Source: Bin80 sp965261255
GTDB lineage: Bacteria > Bacteroidota > Rhodothermia > Rhodothermales > Bin80
DNA: 64,000 nt
Direction: 5' to 3'
Assembly: GCA_965261255.1 (NCBI GenBank)
Contig: CBDHCQ010000004.1
Coordinates: 1,922,001-1,986,000 of the forward strand
In this document: piece after piece, positions 17,485 through 28,700 of the stretch
Layout of the letters: the number at the start of each line of letters is the position of its first letter
Position numbering within the stretch: the first letter of the stretch is position 1
The notes under the pieces: model-generated
What the model saw: the letters and a program-made list of their open reading frames with translations, nothing else
What the model was told of the DNA's origin: nothing
Databases searched by the model: none
Position numbers and translations under genes: made by a program

Positions 17485-19710
17485 CTAATAGTGGAAGGTG
17501 TGCGTGTACTTGATGAGCAAGGTGCGCACATCTGTCACTGGCAGGCGAGGCAGCACCCGGTCCCGATCCGTATTCAGGTTCTGGTTATAGACCAACCACA
17601 GGTCGTTGCCTTCCCTGAAATTGTACCGCACACGTATGTTACCACTGACTACGTGCTGAATACTGTTGAATTGGAGAAATACGTTAGCGCTGAACTTGGC
17701 ATTCAATGCGCTCCCAATTCGGAGGCGACCCAAGTGTGCCAGAAACGTATCATTGCGCGTCGGAAAGCGGATGCGGGTCAACTGGTAGGAACCTGAAAGT
17801 TCAAAATGCTTCGACAAATACCAGATGGGGGCGGCACCCACGGCCACTTGCCAGCCATCGTAAAATGCACCGGTTTGAACGTGGGGCCGTAGTTGGAAGA
17901 GGCTTGTGTGCGACACATTGTATTTTGCCCGTACACGAAAAAAGTCGTACCGACCGGCCGGGATCTGTACCTGATCTGACAGCGCAAAGGGCTCCCTCAG
18001 AAGTTCCGTCTGAATCTTGAATTCTACGCCGCCTCCCGCGCCGCTCTTGGCTGCGAAATCCCACTCCAGACCTAATTCGGCAGTTTCGATGTCAAAGTCC
18101 GGGCTGGAAAAAGCAAATCCGCGCACACTGGGCCGGTGCCAGATAAGCGGAGAGTCGGAGCCCTTGACCCAGGTGTACGACGTCGTGTGATCCACAAGGA
18201 AGTAATTGATTCGTTGCGTGAATCCTATGCCCGGGTTGTATGCAGGGCCGGCCCACTCTGCAATTGAGTTATAGCCCCATCCCCGCCGCCTACGTCGTTC
18301 TGCAGATACGGCAATGCGCGTAGCGTCAAATGTGTCGACCTCTCGCGCTTCGTGATCAACGGATTGTGACCATTGGTAGATCAGAAAGTCTTCACCTCTC
18401 AAATGGACGATACCATCAAGGCCAAAGGCCAAGTTGTATTCGCCGTTCTGTCCCAATCGGCTCGTGAGCATGCCACCGAGACGGGTCAACCCGTCACGCA
18501 TTTGACGACGTAGCCGCAGGACCCCGAAGTTTTCTGAGGATCGTGTGTCACTGACACCGGTTTGCAGACCCAGCAGCCCGAAATCCCATCCGCCGATGCG
18601 GCCCACCATGCGTCCGCCACCCCATATACGCACGGGCTGACCAGCCTCATCGAGGCCGATGCGTCGACTGTGGAAGAGTCGGCTTTGGCTTCCTACACGA
18701 AAGTCAAACAGTCCAGAACGCTCCTGAAAGAACTGTCTTTTCTCAGGATAGAAAAGAGAAAAACGCGTCAGATTGACCTGCTGATCGTCTGCTTCCACTT
18801 GGGCGAAATCGGTATTGAAAGTCAAGTCAGCCGTCACGTTATTGGTCAAACCGTATTTGAGATCCAACCCGCTCTTCCACGAATTGGTGCGCACATCCTG
18901 GGCGGCGCCAAGCCGCAATTCAGTACCGCCGAGACCGTAGCCGGTCACGTAAAGCGGCCGCTCAGACTTGATGCCCTCAAACACGATTTTTTGGGCCAGG
19001 GAGGGTTTGAGAAAGGCCCAATCGGCTACTGGCGGTACAGGGGGAAATACGAGGCGTTCGGTTTTGCGCGCAACCTTGCGCTGGAGTGCAATTCCCATTA
19101 CCACAGCATCCTCATTGTTTTGGAACCGCAAACTGCTGATCGGAACACGAATTTCAGCGAACCACCCTTCGGGATTAATCGTCGTGGCTACGTCCCAGTA
19201 CGTGTTGAAATCTCCATTTATCCAGCCGCCGGTAAAAATTCCACCTCCACTTGCATCATTGGAAATGGCTGCGTCCTTACGTATACCGGCCGGAGTCGTT
19301 GTAAAGAGCAGGGCAGTCTCGCTATCGTTGAACGTATCAAGCAGGACTTCAAAATGATCATCTCCGCTGAGGCGGTCGCGGTACAGGGTATTAGCACGAA
19401 GTCCGTCGGGGTCACTATCGAATGCGCGCAGCGCGAGGTACACATACTCGTCATCGTAGGCCACCAGGAATTCGGTTCGTTCGGTCGCCGGCGCGCCATT
19501 ATTGGGCTCGTATTGTAGCGGGATCCAAGGCGTAACCGAATCCCAGGCAGCTTCGCTGCTGATGCCATCTAGTATGACGGGGCCCGCTACTCGCGGGATG
19601 GTCAGTAGCGGAGGCGTTTGCGCAGAAGAGCCTTTGACCGTCCCGAGAAGCACCGCGAACATAAGAATGAGGCGTATGAGCACAGAGCGGAGCCGATCTA
19701 TGTTAGTCAA
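17485..19710 (-). CDS. DUF5916 protein with N-terminal carbohydrate-binding-like domain
   Basis: A large exported protein of the DUF5916 family. The N-terminus carries a signal segment (SVLIRLILMFAVLLGTVKGSSAQ). Next is a CBM9-like domain (PVILDGISSEAAWDSVTPW through SSLRF, about 150 residues), then the very conserved DUF5916 block TADLTFNTDFAQVEADDQQV followed by NLTRFSLFYPEKRQFFQE. The C-terminal half alternates short aromatic strands like an outer-membrane beta-barrel and ends in TYTHTFHY, a typical aromatic barrel end. The start is uncertain: the frame is open to 19827, and candidate starts include ATG 19776, TTG 19710 and ATG 19662. I use 19710 because it best precedes the signal segment. 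Outer-membrane location is inferred. Confidence 0.85.
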   Translation of the reverse strand: MTNIDRLRSVLIRLILMFAVLLGTVKGSSAQTPPLLTIPRVAGPVILDGISSEAAWDSVTPWIPLQYEPNNGAPATERTEFLVAYDDEYVYLALRAFDSDPDGLRANTLYRDRLSGDDHFEVLLDTFNDSETALLFTTTPAGIRKDAAISNDASGGGIFTGGWINGDFNTYWDVATTINPEGWFAEIRVPISSLRFQNNEDAVVMGIALQRKVARKTERLVFPPVPPVADWAFLKPSLAQKIVFEGIKSERPLYVTGYGLGGTELRLGAAQDVRTNSWKSGLDLKYGLTNNVTADLTFNTDFAQVEADDQQVNLTRFSLFYPEKRQFFQERSGLFDFRVGSQSRLFHSRRIGLDEAGQPVRIWGGGRMVGRIGGWDFGLLGLQTGVSDTRSSENFGVLRLRRQMRDGLTRLGGMLTSRLGQNGEYNLAFGLDGIVHLRGEDFLIYQWSQSVDHEAREVDTFDATRIAVSAERRRRRGWGYNSIAEWAGPAYNPGIGFTQRINYFLVDHTTSYTWVKGSDSPLIWHRPSVRGFAFSSPDFDIETAELGLEWDFAAKSGAGGGVEFKIQTELLREPFALSDQVQIPAGRYDFFRVRAKYNVSHTSLFQLRPHVQTGAFYDGWQVAVGAAPIWYLSKHFELSGSYQLTRIRFPTRNDTFLAHLGRLRIGSALNAKFSANVFLQFNSIQHVVSGNIRVRYNFREGNDLWLVYNQNLNTDRDRVLPRLPVTDVRTLLIKYTHTFHY

Positions 19711-20738
19711 ATCCAAAGCTTCCACCCTCCACCTCCCCGATCGGGGATCGAACCCAGGAAGGACTTGGCATAACATGGAACGGGTGGTACGACTTGTAGG
19801 TCTTGTGCGCCCAATATAGGGCTGCACGTAGTAAACCGGATCGGGAGCTGCTCGTGCCCGTGGTCCATAACGGGGTCAGATCAGTCGTGGCCTGGATCGT
19901 TCCGGCCTCCATTTCCCCATACCCCTGCCGCATGCCTCAAAGTTATTCGGGTTCGGATAGGCGCTGCGTTTGCCAGGATTAGACATGACAGGTTCATGGT
20001 AACTGCTTAGCCCGGTTCAGCGATTCGGCATCAGACTGGATTCCGGGCGTAGGATGTATGAGCAACACGACCATGCATTCTGCAGATGGGATTTTTTCGT
20101 GGACAACTTTTTCCGTAATGTAGAATACTTGCTGGATAATGAACATTCACGCTGCACTGGAGTCGTCTAAATATCCAAGAATTGGCTGTGAGTTGTAATG
20201 AATGCTTGTTTGAATTGCGAAAATAGAGCGGCACCAATTGCGAAGTAATGGAAATCACCTTCTTACAATGTCAAGTGAGGGCATTACCAAGTACATTCCC
20301 TGACAGGTTACTTTCGATTTTGGGACGCCAAACCTGACGATTTTTTGACGGCGCTGCAGTCATGAACAAGAGTGTCCGCCAGAAAATTGTCTACGTGTAT
20401 AACACTGTTGCACAAAACCATCAAATATTGTGCAACAGTCTCCCGGCATAATTTGGGAGTCATTCTCTGTTGGGATTATGTTTGGCAAAATACTTAAAGA
20501 TAGATCCGTTTTTCCCTGCGGCACAACCGAAAAATAGAATTGGTGCTTCCCCCATTTGTATTAGGAGAAGAACCAACCTCAGAACCATTACAGACACCCC
20601 CGGTTACATTGGATGTCATACTCATATGTGAATTACGCTTTCATTCAAGAAATTATATAAGCGGTTCATATATACCTTATCCCTTTCATTCACGTCTCGT
20701 TTCCTCGGAAGTACCCCGTTAGATCAGAGTGTCCCCAA
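19711..20738. other. Gene-free region
   Basis: About 1 kb between the divergent DUF5916 and subtilase genes with no credible coding sequence. It becomes AT-rich toward 20480-20700, where the subtilase promoter should lie. It contains the 12-bp inverted repeat listed separately. Confidence 0.5.
20404..20439. repeat. Perfect 12-bp inverted repeat
   Basis: ACTGTTGCACAA at 20404-20415 is the exact reverse complement of TTGTGCAACAGT at 20428-20439, with a 12-nt AT-rich spacer. It lies 300 bp ahead of the subtilase gene and has no following T-run. It could be an operator, or a relic of a transposon end, since short TGTTGCA-type ends occur in some insertion sequences. Confidence 0.6.
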
Positions 20739-23642
20739 ATGAGCGCCTGTATTTCATTTTCTGGCCTGCAAGCAGGCCGGGTCCGCGTGTGGTGGGCCTT
20801 GTTATTGGTCCTGGTTAGTATTGCGTATGTGCGTGTAGCTTTGGTTCAGGAGCAGCAACCGGTGTTTACGCCCCGGGTTGTCGTAGTACAGTTTGAGCCG
20901 GGCATTGCCATAGGAGAGCGGGCCGCCAAAACGGGACTGACGGCTTTTGATAGCACGGTGGCCCGCTACCAGGTGGAGGTGATTGAGCGTGCATTTCCGT
21001 TTCTGGATTATGTGGAGCCCACACCGAAAACGGCACAGAACCTCGCTGCGCTTCGTCGCACATACTATGTTCGGTACAGGACGGAAACAGATCCAGAGCG
21101 TGTAGCACGGGCGCTATCTGCTGTGCGAGGCGTTGTGTATGCCGAGCCCATTCTCATCCACCGCATGTATGGTCCCGAGCGCCCAACAGATCCCAATGAC
21201 TCGTCTTACGGCGATCAGACGTATCTGCGGCATATGCGACTGCCGGAGGCCTGGGATCTTGTCAAGGGGGAAGACGGAACGCCGCCGGTGGTGATTGCCA
21301 TCGTGGACAGTGGAACCGACTGGGATCACGAGGATCTGCTGGCCAACGTGTGGACCAATGAGGACGAGATTCCCGGTAACGGCATTGACGACGACGCGAA
21401 TGGTTTCATTGATGACGTGCACGGGGCAAACTTTGCCAACGGGGACGAGATGAACAACGATCCCAAGTCGCAGTCCGGACATACGCACGGAACTTTGGTT
21501 GCGGGTGCGGCCAGTGCCGTGACCGACAATGCGATCGGGCTGGCTGGCACGGCCTGGAATGCCGAATTCATGTCTGTCAATGCGGACTGTCTGGATAGTA
21601 TGGTTACTTGTGCCTACGCGGGCGTCCTATATGCAGCCGCCAACGGTGCCGACATCATAAATGCCAGTTGGGGTGGATTTTCCGGAGGGCAGGAGCTAAA
21701 AATGATCGAGCAGGCCTTGGATCTCGCCACGGACATGGGCGCATTAGTGGTGGCAGCAGCCGGTAATGACAATGTTAATAACGATGTACTTCCAAGCTAC
21801 CCCGGCGGATATAATCGCGTGCTTTCGGTGGGTGCAACGGAAAAGGATTCGCGCAGACGGGCGGAGTTTTCGCAATACGGCAAAACGGTCAATGTCTTTG
21901 CGCCCGGCGTAGATATAATTACGACATCTCCGGGCAACGAATACAGTTTTTTGACCAGCGGCACTTCTTTTGCGTCGCCGCTGGTAAGCGGTGTGGCCGC
22001 ATTGATAAAGACCCGGTTTCCCGAGATATCGCCGGATGCGCTCAGGGAGCAATTGCGGCTTTCGAGCGAGAATATGGATGCAGAGAATCCGGGTTATGCC
22101 GGGCAATTGGGCCGCGGGTATGTCAATGCGGAGGCGAGTCTGCGGGCACCCACGGTTCCGGCCGTACGTGTCAAGCGATGGTCCTGGAGCGATGCCGATG
22201 GCGACGGTCGGATTGATTCCGGAGACCACGTTACGGTTGATGCTACGATTTTCAATTACCTATCGGCAGCCCAGTCATTGACCGTGGAGCTAGTGCCAGC
22301 CGAATCATATCCATTCATCACTATGACTGCGGCTGAGTATCAGGTAGGCTTTTTGGAGCGTGACGATTCCACAGAGGTTACGTTCCAATTCGAGGTTGCC
22401 GCGAATACGCCCCCGAATGAGAGGGTACAATTCTATGCTCGCATTCGCGACGGTGTGTTTACAGACGAGGCGGATGCGTTTTATTTTGGCATAAACAGGC
22501 GGCCTGATTTAGTGCACGCGTCGCTCAGTGCCCTCTACGTTGCAACGGACGGCGACAACTGGACCAACAATTCCGGGTGGGATACAACCATGGTGCCCAC
22601 GGAGGGGGAGTTCGCAGACTGGTATGGAATAATGTCCGTCCAAGACAGGGTTATTGGACTTGACCTCTACGAAAACAATCTATCGGGGATGCTGCCTGTT
22701 GAGTGGACCGGTCTCTCGGAGTTGGAAATATTGTTTCTGAGTTTCAATTCGCTGTCGGGGCCTATCCCCGCGGAACTGGGACAGCTATCGGAATTGCGAG
22801 TAATGGATCTAGATGGTAATTTGTTGAGCGGAGAGATCCCTGCAGAATTGGGACAGTTGTTGGCATTGCAGGAACTGTGGCTGAATGTTAACTCGCTATC
22901 GGGGCCGATCCCTACAGAACTGGGACAACTGTCACAGTTGCGATTGCTGACGCTGAATAGTAATTCGCTGTCGGAGTCAATCCCGGCAGAACTGGGGCAA
23001 CTCTCGGAGTTGCGATTCCTGTGGTTGGCGGACAATTCGCTGTCGGGGCGAATCCCTGCGGAACTGGGACAACTGTCGCAGCTGCAAGTGCTGTTGCTGA
23101 ATCGCAATTCGCTGTCCGGACCGATTCCTGCGGAATTGGGACAGCTGTCACGATTGGAAGTCCTGTCACTGGATGATAATTCGCTGACAGGTCAGCTGCC
23201 GCGGAGTTTCATGCAACTGGACAGTCTTAGGTCTTTATCCTTTGGCGGGCAGGATCTTTGTGCACCCTCGGACGATGAATTTCAGGCATGGCTGGGCAGT
23301 ATCCCGGATGTGTTCGGACCTACCTGCACGGTTGTCGCTGTGGAGAACGCGTCGCTGCCGGAGGTCTTTACAATACAGGGCAACTATCCCAATCCGTTTC
23401 GGGATGCGACGCGCCTGGTGTTGGATCTTCCTTGGCCTGCCCGTGTGGCGGTTGAGGTGCTGGACGTGACGGGACGGCGCGTGCTTACGATACCGGCGGT
23501 GGCGTTGTCTGCTGGCTGGGAGCGCAGCCTGGAATTAAGCAGTGAGGCCCTGTCCTCGGGACTGTACCTGTACCGCCTGATCGCGACGTCGTCCGAGGGG
23601 ACAGTTTCAACGCATGTGGGGCGCTTCATACAAATCCGATGA
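20739..23642 (+). CDS. Subtilisin-like (S8) protease with LRR region and type IX sorting tail
   Basis: A 967-residue secreted protease. An N-terminal hydrophobic segment (WWALLLVLVSIAYVRVALV) is followed by a propeptide-like region. The S8 domain has D190 in VVIAIVDSGTDWDH, H250 in SGHTHGTLVAGA, N343 in AAAGND and S410 in TSGTSFASPLVSGVAA. After a beta-rich linker (about 465-590), eight 24-residue plant-type leucine-rich repeats (about 648-839) precede a C-terminal domain from about residue 877. That domain starts with FTIQGNYPNPF and ends in a strand-rich tail, matching type IX secretion (Por) type A sorting domains. It is probably secreted or surface-anchored through T9SS. The LRR part may bind a protein or glycan target. 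Confidence 0.92.
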   Translation: MSACISFSGLQAGRVRVWWALLLVLVSIAYVRVALVQEQQPVFTPRVVVVQFEPGIAIGERAAKTGLTAFDSTVARYQVEVIERAFPFLDYVEPTPKTAQNLAALRRTYYVRYRTETDPERVARALSAVRGVVYAEPILIHRMYGPERPTDPNDSSYGDQTYLRHMRLPEAWDLVKGEDGTPPVVIAIVDSGTDWDHEDLLANVWTNEDEIPGNGIDDDANGFIDDVHGANFANGDEMNNDPKSQSGHTHGTLVAGAASAVTDNAIGLAGTAWNAEFMSVNADCLDSMVTCAYAGVLYAAANGADIINASWGGFSGGQELKMIEQALDLATDMGALVVAAAGNDNVNNDVLPSYPGGYNRVLSVGATEKDSRRRAEFSQYGKTVNVFAPGVDIITTSPGNEYSFLTSGTSFASPLVSGVAALIKTRFPEISPDALREQLRLSSENMDAENPGYAGQLGRGYVNAEASLRAPTVPAVRVKRWSWSDADGDGRIDSGDHVTVDATIFNYLSAAQSLTVELVPAESYPFITMTAAEYQVGFLERDDSTEVTFQFEVAANTPPNERVQFYARIRDGVFTDEADAFYFGINRRPDLVHASLSALYVATDGDNWTNNSGWDTTMVPTEGEFADWYGIMSVQDRVIGLDLYENNLSGMLPVEWTGLSELEILFLSFNSLSGPIPAELGQLSELRVMDLDGNLLSGEIPAELGQLLALQELWLNVNSLSGPIPTELGQLSQLRLLTLNSNSLSESIPAELGQLSELRFLWLADNSLSGRIPAELGQLSQLQVLLLNRNSLSGPIPAELGQLSRLEVLSLDDNSLTGQLPRSFMQLDSLRSLSFGGQDLCAPSDDEFQAWLGSIPDVFGPTCTVVAVENASLPEVFTIQGNYPNPFRDATRLVLDLPWPARVAVEVLDVTGRRVLTIPAVALSAGWERSLELSSEALSSGLYLYRLIATSSEGTVSTHVGRFIQIR
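22680..23255 (+). repeat. Eight 72-bp (24-residue) LRR repeats inside the subtilase
   Basis: In-frame tandem repeats with protein consensus LSGPIPAELGQLSELRxLxLxxNS. The first (LSGMLPVEWTGL) and last (LTGQLPRSFMQL) units are divergent, while the middle six are close to one another at DNA level as well. This suggests recent expansion by unequal recombination. Confidence 0.85.
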
Positions 23643-24344
23643 AGGACACATCGGGAGCCAGATGGTTCTGGCACCGCCGGATCCTTGAAATGGGTCGGTG
23701 CGCAAGGTACGTGCAACGAACAGCAACCATGGGTATGTAGGCTGACTGAATCCGGTCGTCCATCTGGACCGAACTCGTAGCGTAGGCGAGCAGCGCGCTA
23801 CACCTAGATGGAGAATGCTTGCCGGCGGCTTTCACCAATTCTGTTAAGGGCCTGTTCTCTGTATTCGGTCACGATTCTGCCCGCTGCTCATCAAATCGGT
23901 ATTGCGATTTTCCTGCACCCCGAATTTCAGACAAGGTCATGTTTTCGCCCATACAAGCCTCTTGGTTCGGGCGTCCCCCCAAATTATGCGTGGATACTCA
24001 CCCGTCTCGTATCGGCTAACCGCACCACAGCCTTATTTCGTTATCTGGGCGCCCAATCTACGGCTCCGTACAGGTTTTAGTAGCCACGCCGCAAGTCGTT
24101 GTCGTTGGCGCTTGATGAGGGCAAATTTGGGCAAAGATTGCATGTTCTGGGGAATGAATGCCAAGGTGCATATACCGAGCGGAGTGGGCCACATAGTCGG
24201 AATATGCACCAAGGAGGCCGATTGCTCTGGGATGAATGGGCATGTAGCATGCGTATGGTTTGGATACGGAGTTATGGCGGTGCAGATGCGCACTCAGGAC
24301 TGGCTCTGAACAGCAATTCACCTAGAATATTGACCTCTGCGGTC
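23643..24344. other. Gene-free region
   Basis: About 700 bp between convergent genes (subtilase and ankyrin). Several overlapping short open frames exist on both strands, but none has family-like sequence or a sensible start. I see no clear terminator. Confidence 0.45.
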
Positions 24345-25211
24345 TCACAGGTTTCTCCAAGCCTCCCGCAGAAGCACTCGCACAGGCCGACTTGCCTGTC
24401 GCAGCAACCTCCTGTAGTAGGCATCCGAGTCATCATCTGCATAGTATAGCCCTGCTCCCGCATCCAGAAGCATGGTTACAATAGTTGTGTATACATACTG
24501 ACGGGAACTGGCGCCTCCAGATTCCCGTGATCCATGGACTGCCCAACCCAGGGGAGACGAAGTGTGGTCCGTGCACCACACCTCCAGCGGCGCCCCTGCT
24601 GCGAGGAGTTTGTGCACATGATCGGGTTGACCAAACCAGGCTGCCTGATGCAGCGGCGTCCCGCCATCAAGGCCCGTCGCAGTGAGGGATGCCTGTGCAT
24701 CTATCAGCAATTGTACCGGCCAGTCTGCATTCCTGCCTGCCATGTCCGCCAATAACCGATCCTCACCAGGGTTGCCAGTGCGTGCAAGATGCGGACTCGC
24801 GGAAAGAATGCGTCGGGCTTCCGCTTCTCTACCACTCGACATTGCCACAGCCAGCTGATCAGCCTCGGCCAGAGAAGTACTCGCCCCCTGGTCGGTCAGA
24901 TAAGTAGCGATTGTGGTAAACCCGCGACGGACTGCATGTGCATAAGCAGACTTCTGAAACGCGTTCAGCGCATCGATCTTTGCACCTGCACAAACAAGTT
25001 GCTGCACGGCCTGTAAGCGGCGGCGACGAACCGCAACATGTAGCGGGGTCTCCGCTGCAGGACCCCTGCGCATTTCCAGATCTGCACCCTTTCGTAGAAT
25101 GCCTCGCAAGCGCACATCTCCAAAGCGTCCGTATCCTGTATCCAGAAATGCATGTAACGTCATATCCAGTTCGGTTACCCGCGATGAGCGCCTCGCACTT
25201 GATTCCCGCAT
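24345..25211 (-). CDS. Ankyrin-repeat protein
   Basis: A 288-residue protein with recognisable ankyrin units: ETPLHVAVRRRRLQAVQQLV followed by CAGAKIDALN, and GTPLHQAAWFGQPDHVHKLL followed by AAGAPLEVW, with more degenerate units between and after them (for example YTTIVTMLLDAGAG). No signal peptide. Ankyrin repeats mediate protein-protein contact, and the partner is unknown. An alternative ATG at 25163 would remove a basic, serine-rich leader. A decayed copy of its 3' end lies at 15365-15440, so this gene family has been duplicated locally. Confidence 0.8.
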   Translation of the reverse strand: MRESSARRSSRVTELDMTLHAFLDTGYGRFGDVRLRGILRKGADLEMRRGPAAETPLHVAVRRRRLQAVQQLVCAGAKIDALNAFQKSAYAHAVRRGFTTIATYLTDQGASTSLAEADQLAVAMSSGREAEARRILSASPHLARTGNPGEDRLLADMAGRNADWPVQLLIDAQASLTATGLDGGTPLHQAAWFGQPDHVHKLLAAGAPLEVWCTDHTSSPLGWAVHGSRESGGASSRQYVYTTIVTMLLDAGAGLYYADDDSDAYYRRLLRQASRPVRVLLREAWRNL

Positions 25212-25297
25212 CGGAGTACTAGTCCGACTAACTTGGGTTCAAGCTCGCGCTGAACACCTGCATATTTAACTTCATTTGAAATACGAGCTCATCAACA

Positions 25298-25729
25298 ATG
25301 TCCAGCCCAAAAACCCGACCAACGGACGCAAACGTACAGAAATTTCTGGACGAACTGGGGCGCCCCGAACAGCAGGCCGACAGCGCTATTCTCCTTCGCA
25401 TGATGGGGGAAGCCACGGGTGATACACCGACAATGTGGGGGCCCTCCATCATTGGGTTTGGTCAATTCCATTACCGTTATGCTTCTGGGCGCACTGGCGA
25501 ATGGTTCAAAGTAGGATTCTCACCCCGAAAAAAAGCCTTCAGCCTGTACTTGGCCGGTGGGTTGGATCACCATAAAGAAGCTCTGAAAAAGCTGGGCAAA
25601 CATACACACGGCAAGAGTTGCCTCTACATCAAACGACTGGATGATGTGAGCCTGGAAGTTCTGGAAGAGATGATCCAGGAAGCATGCTCAATTGCAACGG
25701 GCCTGTGTGCTACCGAGGCTGCGACCTGA
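25298..25729 (+). CDS. DUF1801 (YdhG-like) protein
   Basis: A 143-residue protein matching DUF1801. It has an N-terminal DANVQKFLDELGRPEQQADS block, the PTMWGPSIIGFGQFHYRY motif near residues 46-63, GWF/EWFKVGFSPRKKAFSLY, and GKSCLYIKRLDDV near residues 103-115, all features of the family. The biochemical role is unclear. Its last 20 bp overlap the convergent lhr gene. Confidence 0.85.
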   Translation: MSSPKTRPTDANVQKFLDELGRPEQQADSAILLRMMGEATGDTPTMWGPSIIGFGQFHYRYASGRTGEWFKVGFSPRKKAFSLYLAGGLDHHKEALKKLGKHTHGKSCLYIKRLDDVSLEVLEEMIQEACSIATGLCATEAAT

Positions 25730-28700
25730 AATAAGCTTGCTGCGTGCGTAGCATCTTCCGAAGTTCAGGAGCTACTGATTCATCCTTGTCGTCCTTTCCA
25801 GACAGTTTAGCCACAACTTCGCCTGACTGGTAAACCATCCGGTTTGATGCGAGTGCGGATATTCTAGCCCCCGGACCAACAATACCTGCCAAATTCAAAG
25901 GATCGGCGGCGCTAAGCCCCACAGGTTCAGCACAGAGCGTTTTATCCCGCCTGATACGCCGTAATAACCCCACCGCCTCGGGTAATCCAAACTGCTCACC
26001 AGGGACACCTGCAATAAAGCGCCCCCCTCGAACCTCTCCGCGAAGCTCCATATCCCAAAAAATGCGCACGAGATCACGCCATGTTGGCAGGCTGGGCTCT
26101 CGTAGCAGCACCCGACGACAGATAACTCCATAACGTGCCAAAATGAGCTTCGCCAATCTTATATTTGCCTCTTCGTCGTGCACCTGTCCTCGCACCAGAG
26201 TACTCCACCGGCCGATCGCATTTAAATGTGCCTCGGCCCCGCGACGCCTTCGTCGCTTATCTACTGGAGTCAACAGGAATCGCAAGCCTGCAAACCCATC
26301 ACTGGTCACGATCCCACGTGAGACCAGCTCCTGCAGGGCCGATTCAATTTGCGTGGGCAACAGATTGCAGGCATTTTCCAGTTCATGCAGGAACGAGGCC
26401 CCCCTTGTTGTAAGCGCTTCAAGAACTTCCTCGGCGACCGCGGATAGCCCCTCCTGACTGTCTCCACTACTGAACAGATCGCAATCTTCCCGAGCACAGA
26501 GGGTAATGGAGGTTGAGCGTATCGGTGCGGATTTGCTGCCCACTGCCCGAAACCACTGCACTTGTCCAGTCATGCACAGAAGATCCAGCATTGCTGGACT
26601 GTAATCCGTGACACGTACCGGTAGAACATCCGACTCCCAGGCTGCGGCTTGCAACGCATAACCGCTCAGCTGCTTTAGAACAGCCAGCAACCCATCCTGT
26701 CCAGCAACTTGATAAGCGGGAGCCGCTTTTTGCCAGGCGAACAAGAATCGTACATAGTCTGCCTGTGTGACCGGGCTGATTTCAGCCCGAAGATGATTTA
26801 CGGTTTTTCTGTAGACCTTTGCGAGGATCCCGCGATGGCACCACTGTTTGGATCCGCTGGTACTTTGAGTAAAATTGCCTCTAAGCAATGCACCGCGGCC
26901 TTCAAGGGCTATGAGGGCAGATTCGGCATCAGCAAGCGTGATATACAGAAGTGCTGCGACTTCTTCAGCCGTCATCGGTGCATGCACTTCCATAAGCCCA
27001 AGCACAAAATTCTGCACAGCTTCAGACGCGTCTGCGTCCGTGTCCAATGCTTCCACCGATGGGGTTACAACGGCCTGCTCCCAGAGCATCAAGGCTTCGG
27101 TTACCCTTTCCGTTGCAACCCACACCTCCTGTCCTTCTGCCAGGCGCAGTAGGGCGACCCGACCATCTCTGACAAGTTCGTCGAACCAGTCCGCGTACGG
27201 GCTGTCCTGCCTGGCCATAAGACAACCGGTAGTCAGCAGAAGATCATGCATTTCATCAGCATTCCTAACCCGTTGTTGCACGTCTTCGAGTACTTCCTCC
27301 AAAATCCCTTCATCCAGATAACCTATATCCGTGTTTTCGGAAGGTTCAAAAGCTCGACGATGGTATACTGCCTGAGCACGTCGCTCCTGCAGTGGCGCAT
27401 CATCCAGAAAGGCATACGGGCTTGCTGCCAACACCTCCTGCGCCAAGGATGAAGGTTCAGGTGTATTCACGGCATCTACTTTAATGGCTCCTGACTGAAT
27501 CTGCTCTAACAATCTTTGGAGATGCTTACAATCCATTGCCTCCTGCAGGCAGTCTTCAAGCACCTGGTCAATCAGCGGATGCCTAGGCGGCGTACGCTCA
27601 CCGGAAACATTCTCCATATGTGCCCCCGCATCTGGAAATATCGAAAGCAGGATATCTTCGGCCTGCATTCGCTGCAACTGCGGCGCCACCTTCTTTCCTC
27701 CACGTGCCCGTGGCACCGCTAAGGCAATATTCATTACCCAGCGCCAACGCATCTGAAACATTGGGGCATCCAGAACCGCCTGCACCAGAATATCCCTCAC
27801 CGTTCTTGACTCGAGTAGCTTGAATACATCCTCTGTGGGAAAAGAGTGCTGTGGTCCGAATGAAAGAAGGATACTGTTCTCGGTGGCTGCCGCCTGCAAT
27901 TCACAGTTATATATCTGGCAGAGACGTTTGCGTAATGCCAAGCCCCAAGCTCGATTAATACGCATCCCATACGGGGTATGAATCACTAATTGGGTCCCAC
28001 CGGAATCATCGAAAAAACGCTCGGCAACCAATTCTTCCTGGAACGGAATTGCACCGAGAGACTCCCTGGCGGCAACTAGGTACTCGGCTATCTGCACAGC
28101 AGCCGGAGTTGGGAGCCTTTTATTGTTCTCTAGCCAGTTCGCCGCGTTTGTGCGACTGTCCAGATATGGATTGATCGTTGCCCGAAGCTTTGAGAGTGCT
28201 CCGGAAAGCTCGTCACTACGTGCATTGGATTCTCCTAACCAAAACGGGAATGTTGGAGGTGCGCCCTGTGCGTCCTCCACTCGCACAACACCTGAATCTA
28301 CTTTTAGAATGCGCCACGAACTGCTCCCCAGCTGAAAAATATCCCCTGCAAAACTTTCAACTGCAAAATCTTCATGAACCTTCCCGACCGGCGTTCCGGT
28401 TGGCTCCATAACTACTCGGTACTCCGCGGAGTCGGGGATTGCACCCCCGGATGTGAGTGCAACCAAACGCGCAGCCGGTCTTCCACTGACGCGTCCGTTG
28501 ATGGCATCATGGTACAAGAGCCCCTTGCGTCGGCCGCGAGCAGTATCAAACCCCTGTGCGCTCATTGCAACCGTCGCATCAAAAACCTTACGACTAAGAT
28601 TGCGATAAGGCCAGGCACGCTTGAATAGTTCATACAGTGCGTCTGTTTGCCAATCTTCCGCAGAAGCTTCTGCTACAATTTGCTGTGCCAGTACATCTAT

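Noticed and set aside
19741..19757. tRNA-like T-arm (on the minus strand, ...GGGTTCGATCCC...) near the DUF5916 5' end
   Set aside because: No complementary acceptor stem, anticodon arm or D-arm could be found on either side; the 5-bp T stem does not pair fully. Probably chance or a fragment too small to call.
23643..24344. Multiple overlapping open frames on both strands (60-135 codons)
   Set aside because: Mutually overlapping, no family-like sequence, no plausible ribosome sites; treated as non-coding.
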